From the NCBI GenBank assembly GCA_007134405.1, contig SLKW01000433.1:1-14606 (forward strand): a stretch of DNA of 14,606 bases. The letters are read 5' to 3'. A model generated the notes under the pieces. That model saw only the letters and a program-made list of their open reading frames with translations, was not told the DNA's origin and searched no databases. Source of the stretch: Paracoccaceae bacterium. GTDB lineage: Bacteria; Pseudomonadota; Alphaproteobacteria; Rhodobacterales; Rhodobacteraceae. Below, one piece after another: positions 10,471 to 14,606 of this stretch; within the stretch, counting starts at the first letter, position 1, and every line of letters starts with the position of its first letter. A program made the translations under genes and the position numbers.

Positions 10471-10475
10471 TGCTG

Positions 10476-10482
10476 TCCCCTT
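10476..10482 (-). promoter_or_regulatory. Ribosome binding site deciding the GTG start of glgE
   Basis: The minus strand reads AAGGGGA, then five bases, then GTG at 10470-10468. No in-frame ATG gives a better placed start, and the spacing is good, so the GTG is the likely initiation codon. Confidence 0.7.
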
Positions 10483-10501
10483 CTGCTGTGGTGCGTGTTT
10501 C

Positions 10502-10511
10502 TAACCGGTTA
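10502..10511. promoter_or_regulatory. Candidate operator, perfect palindrome TAACCGGTTA
   Basis: TAACCGGTTA is a perfect 10-bp palindrome with a central CG step, as in LacI/GalR-family operators. It lies 32 bp upstream of the glgE start codon and directly overlaps a weak minus-strand -10-like hexamer (TAGAAA at 10503-10498). That position would suit repression of the glgE operon. No regulator gene is in the window, so the bound protein is unknown. The assignment rests only on sequence form and position. Confidence 0.4.
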
Positions 10512-10655
10512 CGCCCGGTAAGGTTCCCTGTAAGCTTCCCCCCAAGTCTCCCGCCACCGCGCGCCATCTGCACGCCCCTGCCGCACGCGGCGGCCGCCCG
10601 GCGGGAAATGTGCGCATCTGCTTCCTCCGATCCGCACCGGCGCGTGGAACCTCCC

Positions 10656-10720
10656 TTGACACGCCCCGTTCACGCTGCACGTACTCACCGCATCAGGTCA
10701 AGAGGTCGGAATGTTACAAT
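10656..10720 (+). promoter_or_regulatory. Candidate glgX promoter elements
   Basis: A full TTGACA hexamer occurs at 10656-10661. With an 18-bp spacer it is followed by CGTACT (3 of 6 matches to TATAAT). A better -10-like hexamer, TACAAT, sits at 10715-10720, but its -35 position (ATCAGG) is poor. One of these could start the glgX transcript 50-85 bases upstream of the gene. I cannot choose between them from sequence alone. Confidence 0.3.
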
Positions 10721-10769
10721 CGCCGCGCGCACCGTCGCGCCTTCGCTTCATCCGTTGCAGTGCTCTCTC

Positions 10770-12839
10770 ATGAGGCATGGACGACCCAATTTTGATCGCG
10801 AGGCCGCGCGCTGGGACTCGCTGGGCGCCGAATTCGACGGCTACGGCACGAATTTCGCACTGTTTTCCGAGAATGCGACGCGGGTCGAGCTGTGCCTCTT
10901 CGACAATACCGGTCAGTACGAGATGCACCGCCTCGACCTGCCTGAAATGGAGGGCGGCATCTGGTACGGGCACTTGCCGGGAATCGGTCCCGGCCAGGTC
11001 TACGCCTACCGCGTCGACGGCCCCTACGCCCCCGAGGAGGGGCACCGCTTCAACCCCAACAAGCTGCTCCTCGACCCATACGCACGCGAGGTGCGCGGTG
11101 AAATGCGCTGGCACGATTCGCTCTTCGGCTATCCCGTCGGGATGGACGACCGGAAGTTCGACAAGCGCGACTCCGCCCCCTACATGCCGAAGGCGGTCGT
11201 GGTCGATCCCCGGTTCGACTGGGACGCCGACACCGCGCTCCGCCGCCCCTGGCCAGACACGCTGATCTACGAGGCGCACGTGAAGGGGCTGACGATGCGG
11301 CACTCCGACGTGCCGAAGGAGGATCGCGGCACCTTCCAGGGGCTGGCCTCCGAAGCGGTCATTCAGCATCTCCAGCGCCTTGGCGTGACGGCAATCGAAT
11401 TGCTGCCCATCCACGGCTTCGTCGATGACCGTCACCTGCTGGAAAAGGGGCTGTCGAACTACTGGGGCTACAACTCGCTCAACTTCTTCGCGCCGCACCG
11501 GCCGTATCTGAAGACCGGCGCGATGCACGAAGCCAAGCGCGCGATCCGCCGGCTGCACCAAGCCGGGATCGAGGTGATCCTCGACGTGGTCTACAACCAT
11601 ACGGCCGAGGGCAGCGAGCTTGGCCCGACGCTCTCGTTCCGCGGCATCGACAACGCATCCTACTATGTCCTGTCGCCCGACAACCCGCGGCACTGCCACG
11701 ACACGACCGGTACGGGCAACACGCTCAACGTCGAACATCCGATGGTCCTGCGCATGATCATGGACAGTCTGCGCTATTGGGTGCAGGTCATGCATGTCGA
11801 CGGGTTCCGTTTCGACCTGGCATCCGCCCTCGGCCGCGAGGCTCTGGGCTTCGAGCGCGAGGGCGCGTTCTTCAACGGGATCCGCCAGGACCCGGTCCTG
11901 TCATCGGTCAAGCTGATCGCGGAACCCTGGGATATCGGCGAGGGCGGCTATCAGGTCGGCGGCTTTCCCTGGCCATTCCGCGAATGGAACGACAAGTTCC
12001 GAGACGACTTCCGCGGCTTCTGGCGGCGCGACACCGGCAAGGTGAGCGTCGCGGCGCAGCGCCTGACCGGCTCGCCCGTGCAGTTCAACCACTCGCACCG
12101 CCCGGCGACCTCGAGCATCAACTTCATTGCCGCCCATGACGGCTTCACGCTCTGGGACACGCTGTCCTACAACGAAAAGCACAACGACGCGAACGGCGAG
12201 GACGGCAAGGACGGGCACGGCCACAACGTCTCGGACAACATGGGCGTCGAGGGCCCGACCGACGACCCCGAAATCCTGGCCGCGCGCAAGCGGCGGGCGC
12301 GGTCGATGCTGGCAAGCCTGTTTCTGTCCAACGGCATCCCGATGCTGCTGGCGGGCGACGAATTCGGACAGACCCAGCACGGCAACAACAACGCCTATTG
12401 TCAGGACAACGAAACCGCCTGGCTGAACTGGGACGCCGCGCAGGAGGATCTGATCGATGCCGTCGCCGACCTCAGCGCCTTCCGGCGGGCGAATGTCGCG
12501 CTGCGCCAGCGCCGCTTCGCCACCGCCCCGGAAGATGGCAACCCGAACACACCCGTCGTGCGCTGGTACCATTGTTCGGGCCGCGAGATGTACGACGAGG
12601 ATTGGGGCGACGAGGGCCTCGACTGCCTCGGCATGGAACTCGCCGCGCCGTCCGGCGAGCCGCCGGTTCTGGTGATCCTCAATGCCGGCGACGACGCCGA
12701 GTTCACGCTGCCCGATGGAAACTGGGTCTGCTGCATCGACACCGCGAGCGACGAGATCTCGCGCGAAGAAGAGGTGTCGGGCGTGCTGAAGATCGGCTGG
12801 CAGAGCGTCCTCGCCCTGGTGCGCCGACCCGCCGACTGA
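10770..12839 (+). CDS. glgX: Glycogen debranching enzyme, GlgX/TreX type (GH13_11)
   Basis: GlgX hydrolyses alpha-1,6 branch points of glycogen or limit dextrin, giving linear maltooligosaccharides for MalQ and TreY/TreZ. With the ATG at 10770 the protein is 689 residues, normal for the family. The open frame continues upstream to 10404, but that part overlaps glgE and its promoter and shows no family sequence. A CBM48 domain covers about 15-125 (GYGTNFALFSENATRVELCLFD). The GH13 regions are LDVVYNHTAEGSELGPT (271-287), MHVDGFRFDLASALGR (D349 nucleophile), KLIAEPWDIGEGGYQVG (E385) and FIAAHDGFTLWDTLSY (H456, D457). No strong Shine-Dalgarno precedes the ATG. It is transcribed away from the glgE operon. 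TreX and GlgX cannot be separated by sequence here; either role fits. Confidence 0.96.
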   Translation: MRHGRPNFDREAARWDSLGAEFDGYGTNFALFSENATRVELCLFDNTGQYEMHRLDLPEMEGGIWYGHLPGIGPGQVYAYRVDGPYAPEEGHRFNPNKLLLDPYAREVRGEMRWHDSLFGYPVGMDDRKFDKRDSAPYMPKAVVVDPRFDWDADTALRRPWPDTLIYEAHVKGLTMRHSDVPKEDRGTFQGLASEAVIQHLQRLGVTAIELLPIHGFVDDRHLLEKGLSNYWGYNSLNFFAPHRPYLKTGAMHEAKRAIRRLHQAGIEVILDVVYNHTAEGSELGPTLSFRGIDNASYYVLSPDNPRHCHDTTGTGNTLNVEHPMVLRMIMDSLRYWVQVMHVDGFRFDLASALGREALGFEREGAFFNGIRQDPVLSSVKLIAEPWDIGEGGYQVGGFPWPFREWNDKFRDDFRGFWRRDTGKVSVAAQRLTGSPVQFNHSHRPATSSINFIAAHDGFTLWDTLSYNEKHNDANGEDGKDGHGHNVSDNMGVEGPTDDPEILAARKRRARSMLASLFLSNGIPMLLAGDEFGQTQHGNNNAYCQDNETAWLNWDAAQEDLIDAVADLSAFRRANVALRQRRFATAPEDGNPNTPVVRWYHCSGREMYDEDWGDEGLDCLGMELAAPSGEPPVLVILNAGDDAEFTLPDGNWVCCIDTASDEISREEEVSGVLKIGWQSVLALVRRPAD

Positions 12840-12863
12840 GGCCATACGCGCCTATCCAATCAG

Positions 12864-12907
12864 CGCGCCGCTTCGCTTGCGGGGCGCGGCGGGTTTTTGC
12901 CCGCCGC
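12864..12907 (+). terminator. Probable intrinsic terminator after glgX
   Basis: The arms CGCGCC (12864-12869) and GGCGCG (12883-12888) can pair, followed five bases later by a T5 run at 12894-12898. Alternatively GCGGCGGG (12886-12893) pairs with CCCGCCGC (12900-12907), with the T run in the loop. The position, 25 bp after the glgX stop, fits rho-independent termination, though the T run is short and overlaps the second structure. Confidence 0.6.
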
Positions 12908-12946
12908 CCGTCCGGCTTGGCCCCGCCGGGCGCTCCGGCCGAAATC

Positions 12947-12990
12947 TGCCACCCGTTTGCCACCCACGTGCCACCCGCCTGCCACCCGCC
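12947..12990. repeat. Four tandem 11-bp repeats, consensus TGCCACCCGNN
   Basis: TGCCACCC begins at 12947, 12958, 12969 and 12980, an exact 11-bp period. Copies are TGCCACCCGTT, TGCCACCCACG, TGCCACCCGCC and TGCCACCCGCC. The eight-base core is identical in all four. The spacing is close to one DNA helical turn, so proteins bound to each copy would lie on the same face. No function is known to me. Confidence 0.85.
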
Positions 12991-12999
12991 CGGTGGCAG
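12979..12999. repeat. Inverted repeat formed by the last 11-bp unit
   Basis: CTGCCACC (12979-12986) pairs with GGTGGCAG (12992-12999) across a five-base loop. The last repeat unit of the tandem array therefore also forms the left arm of an 8-bp-stem hairpin. No T run follows, so it does not look like an intrinsic terminator. Confidence 0.7.
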
Positions 13000-13089
13000 C
13001 CGATTTCCCAATGGAACAAGGCATCGCGCCGCATTTCGACCGAAGTCGCGCCCGCCCTGCGCACGCCTCGCCAAGCATTTGTTAACCGC

Positions 13090-13125
13090 GCGACACTGCG
13101 CCTCGGACCGCAGGCGCAGTGTCGC
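13090..13125. repeat. Perfect 14-bp inverted repeat with 8-base loop
   Basis: GCGACACTGCGCCT (13090-13103) is exactly complementary to AGGCGCAGTGTCGC (13112-13125), with the loop CGGACCGC. Neither strand has a T run after the stem, so a simple intrinsic terminator is unlikely. It lies 137 bp upstream of the tctB start. It may be a leader-RNA hairpin, a protein-binding site or the stem of a small RNA; the sequence does not decide. Confidence 0.85.
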
Positions 13126-13202
13126 AGGCCGGGGGCAATTGCGCCGTGGGCTTGGGCGAAAAGAAGCAACCGAAGGGGATTGCCACCTGCCGCCACTCGG
13201 TG

Positions 13203-13259
13203 CAGGGTTGAGTCAATGAGAAAAAGCGACAGCGAAGTGTCGCAAACAACAGGGTTGAG
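13203..13259 (+). repeat. Direct repeat CAGGGTTGAG, second copy holding the tctB ribosome binding site
   Basis: CAGGGTTGAG occurs at 13203-13212 and 13250-13259. The second copy supplies AGGG seven bases before the tctB ATG at 13262. The first copy is likewise followed by an ATG (13216). The 47-bp duplication unit includes the small hairpin at 13226-13243. Confidence 0.75.
13226..13243 (+). promoter_or_regulatory. Small hairpin in the tctB leader
   Basis: GCGACA (13226-13231) pairs with TGTCGC (13238-13243) across the loop GCGAAG. The nine bases AGTGTCGCA at 13236-13244 are identical to those at 13118-13126 in the long inverted repeat. The hairpin ends 18 bases before the tctB start codon and just before its ribosome binding site, so it is likely transcribed in the leader. 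A regulatory role is inferred only from position. Confidence 0.4.
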
Positions 13260-13261
13260 AC

Positions 13262-13714
13262 ATGCCGAGATCGGATTTCTGGTCCGGACTTGCCGTGGCC
13301 GGATTCGGCGCACTCGCGCTTCTGTGGATGATCCCGAACTACGCGGGACGCAATCCCTTTGCCCAGATGCCGCCCGAACTCGTCCCCAGCATCGCCGCAT
13401 GGGTGATGGTCGTTTGCGGCGTGGTCGTCGCGATCGGCGGCCTTGTGCGGATGATCCAGACAGGCCTGCCCCCCCTCACCCGCGACATCAACTGGGCTGC
13501 GATCGGCTGGGCGCTCTGGCCCTTTTTGTATGTGGGGGTCGCGATCTGGTTCATGACCTTCATCAAGATCACCTGGCTCGGTGCCTTCGTGATCGCCGGC
13601 ATGCTGATCCTTCTGGGCGAGCGGCGGTGGTATATGATCGTCGGCTGTTCGGTCGTGCCGGTCGCGCTGCTTTACATTCTGTCGGTCTACATGATGCGCA
13701 TCGGGGTGGTCTGA
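13262..13714 (+). CDS. tctB: Tripartite tricarboxylate transporter, small membrane subunit TctB
   Basis: TctB is the small integral membrane subunit of TTT-family secondary transporters, which import carboxylates with a periplasmic TctC binding protein and the large TctA subunit. The 150-residue protein is of normal length. It has hydrophobic segments at about 7-25, 43-64, 79-100, 103-119 and 124-143, and a charged/polar loop around 65-77. The family is poorly conserved in sequence, so the call rests on length, membrane pattern, opening sequence (RSDFWSGLAVAGFGALAL) and the adjacent tctA. The ATG has AGGG seven bases upstream. tctA follows two bases after the stop. The transported substrate cannot be predicted from sequence. 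Confidence 0.88.
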   Translation: MPRSDFWSGLAVAGFGALALLWMIPNYAGRNPFAQMPPELVPSIAAWVMVVCGVVVAIGGLVRMIQTGLPPLTRDINWAAIGWALWPFLYVGVAIWFMTFIKITWLGAFVIAGMLILLGERRWYMIVGCSVVPVALLYILSVYMMRIGVV

Positions 13715-13716
13715 TC

Positions 13717-14606
13717 ATGGATTTTTCCGCCGTAGGAGCCGCCGCCGCCGAAGCCCTGACGCTCGCCTCCTTCATCGGGATCGGCGGCGGGGTGCTTTTG
13801 GGCTATGTCGTCGGGGTCATTCCGGGCCTGTCTCGCTCGGTCGCGATTTCCATCGCCATCCCGATGACCTTCTACATGTCGCCCTATATCGCGATCTCGT
13901 TCCTGATCGGGCTCTCCAAGGGCACCGCAGCGGGCAGCGCGGTCTCGGCGATCCTTCTCAACGCTCCGGGCGAGGCGTCGTCGGCCGCGACCGCGCTCGA
14001 CGGCTATCCGATGGCCAAGCAGGGCAAACCCAAGACGGCGCTGCAGATCGGGCTCATCGCCTCGGTCGCGGGCGACATCATGGCGACCATCATCCTGATC
14101 TTCGTGGCCATCCCCTTCGCCCGCGTCGCGCTGATGTTCGGCCCCTACGAGATGGCCGCGATCCTGGCCTTCGCGCTCGTCTTCATCGCCGGCCTGTCGG
14201 GCGGCAACATCTTCAAGGGACTTGCCGCCGGCGGGCTGGGGATCTTCCTGGGCACGATCGGGCTCGACGGGCAGACCGGGTTGCCGCGGCTGACTTTCGG
14301 CTTTCCGGAACTGATGGACGGCATGCCGCTCATCGCGGTGGCGATCGGCACGCTGGCGCTGTCCGAGATGTTCGTGCAGTCCGAAAAACTGCGCTACGAC
14401 CGCGCCAACATGGCGGTGAAGCTCGAACACCGGCCCGACGATCACATTACCTTGCCGATCCTGTGGCGCATCCTGCCGACGATCTTCCGGGGCACCGGCA
14501 TCGGCACCTTCGTCGGCGCGTTGCCGGGGCTGGGGCCGTCGGTGGGCTCGTTCATGTCCTACGGAATGGCGCAGCGCGCCTCGAAAAATCCCGACGCATT
14601 CGGCAA
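13717..14606 (+). CDS. tctA: Tripartite tricarboxylate transporter, large permease subunit TctA, 5' part, cut by the window edge
   Basis: TctA is the large permease subunit of the TTT transporter in the inner membrane. From the ATG at 13717 there are 296 open codons to the edge, about 60% of a usual 500-residue protein. Conserved features are the first glycine/proline-rich segment VIPGLSRSVAISIAIP (about 35-50), the family signature NAPGEASSAATALDGYPMAKQGKP around residues 85-110, and the second half-repeat GALPGLGPSVGSFMSYGMAQRASKNPDAFG at the right edge, matching the GALPGxG...F motif. Several long hydrophobic stretches fit membrane helices. A GGGGTGG stretch precedes the ATG, and the two-base gap from tctB implies co-expression. 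The family call is secure; the substrate is unknown. Confidence 0.95.
   Translation, partial: MDFSAVGAAAAEALTLASFIGIGGGVLLGYVVGVIPGLSRSVAISIAIPMTFYMSPYIAISFLIGLSKGTAAGSAVSAILLNAPGEASSAATALDGYPMAKQGKPKTALQIGLIASVAGDIMATIILIFVAIPFARVALMFGPYEMAAILAFALVFIAGLSGGNIFKGLAAGGLGIFLGTIGLDGQTGLPRLTFGFPELMDGMPLIAVAIGTLALSEMFVQSEKLRYDRANMAVKLEHRPDDHITLPILWRILPTIFRGTGIGTFVGALPGLGPSVGSFMSYGMAQRASKNPDAFG

Larger units (their letters stand above)
10471..10769. promoter_or_regulatory. Divergent promoter region between glgE and glgX
   Basis: These 299 bp separate the two divergent 5' ends and contain no gene I can support. Since glgE and glgX point away from each other, both transcription units must start here or inside the neighbouring genes. 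The region holds a candidate operator near the glgE side and promoter-like sequences near the glgX side, listed separately. The shared position would allow joint control of glucan synthesis and debranching. Confidence 0.75.
12840..13261. other. Structured spacer between glgX and tctB, no supported gene
   Basis: These 422 bases separate two functionally unrelated plus-strand units. Open frames across them are arginine/proline/alanine-rich and look like high-GC shadows. The spacer contains a terminator-like hairpin, an 11-bp tandem repeat array, a long perfect inverted repeat, a second small hairpin and a short direct repeat, listed below. It probably holds the 3' end of the glgX transcript and the promoter and leader of tctBA. 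I could not identify a convincing -35/-10 pair for tctB. Confidence 0.6.

Noticed and set aside
8671..10521. Plus-strand open frame (616 codons) opposite glgE
   Set aside because: Antisense shadow of glgE; composition and lack of motifs argue against a gene.
10404..10769. In-frame upstream extension of glgX
   Set aside because: The extra 122 residues overlap the glgE start and promoter region, are serine/arginine-rich and have no counterpart in GlgX proteins. The ATG at 10770 gives the normal family N-terminus.
13078..13088. TTGTTAACCGC as a CtrA-like half site
   Set aside because: Only one TTAAC half is present, without a second half at the usual spacing, so it is not supported.
13090..13125. 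Perfect inverted repeat as an intrinsic terminator
   Set aside because: No T tract follows the stem on either strand, and a better terminator candidate lies directly after glgX.
12852..13400. Minus-strand open frame (182 codons) across the glgX-tctB spacer
   Set aside because: It covers the repeats and hairpins and overlaps tctB antisense, with an arginine/glycine-rich translation and no motif; probably chance.
13687..14445. Minus-strand open frame (252 codons) opposite tctA
   Set aside because: Charged, arginine/aspartate-rich antisense shadow of a membrane protein gene; no recognisable domain.

Overview
The window looks like a chromosomal segment from a high-GC alphaproteobacterium, probably of the Rhodobacteraceae (Paracoccus/Roseobacter type). 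I base this on the strong G/C bias at third codon positions, the family features of the encoded proteins and the presence of a TctBA-type tricarboxylate transporter. The assignment is inferred from sequence character, not from a database match. I see no rRNA, tRNA, CRISPR array, insertion sequence or phage gene.

Positions 1 to 10470 hold a minus-strand alpha-glucan/trehalose operon. In transcription order it reads glgE (GTG start at 10470), a treS-maltokinase fusion, glgB, treZ and the 5' part of malQ, which runs off the left edge. Three of the four junctions are 4-bp ATGA stop/start overlaps; only glgB and treZ are separated, by 136 bp. A plus-strand glgX (10770-12839) is transcribed divergently, so the 299-bp gap between glgE and glgX must carry both promoters. 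That gap contains a perfect 10-bp palindrome with a central CG, 32 bp upstream of the glgE start, which resembles a LacI-family operator.

The genes join two routes. TreS isomerises trehalose to maltose, the fused kinase makes maltose-1-phosphate, GlgE polymerises it into alpha-1,4-glucan, and GlgB adds branches. GlgX trims branches, MalQ rearranges maltodextrins, and TreZ (with a TreY partner not in the window) releases trehalose from glucan ends. Together they can form a loop between a soluble osmoprotectant (trehalose) and a polymer store (glucan). No glgC, glgA or otsAB is present here.

Positions 12840 to 13261 have no convincing gene but are structured. There is a G/C-rich hairpin with a T run just after glgX, four exact-period 11-bp repeats ending in a hairpin, a perfect 14-bp-stem inverted repeat, and a second small hairpin sharing its arm sequence. 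A 10-bp direct repeat is also present, and its second copy includes the ribosome binding site of the next gene.

Positions 13262 to the right edge hold tctB and the 5' part of tctA, membrane subunits of a tripartite tricarboxylate transporter. They are unrelated to the glucan genes. No TctC binding protein precedes them in the window.

The main content is a known type of system in an informative arrangement. The least explained sequence is the structured spacer before tctB.
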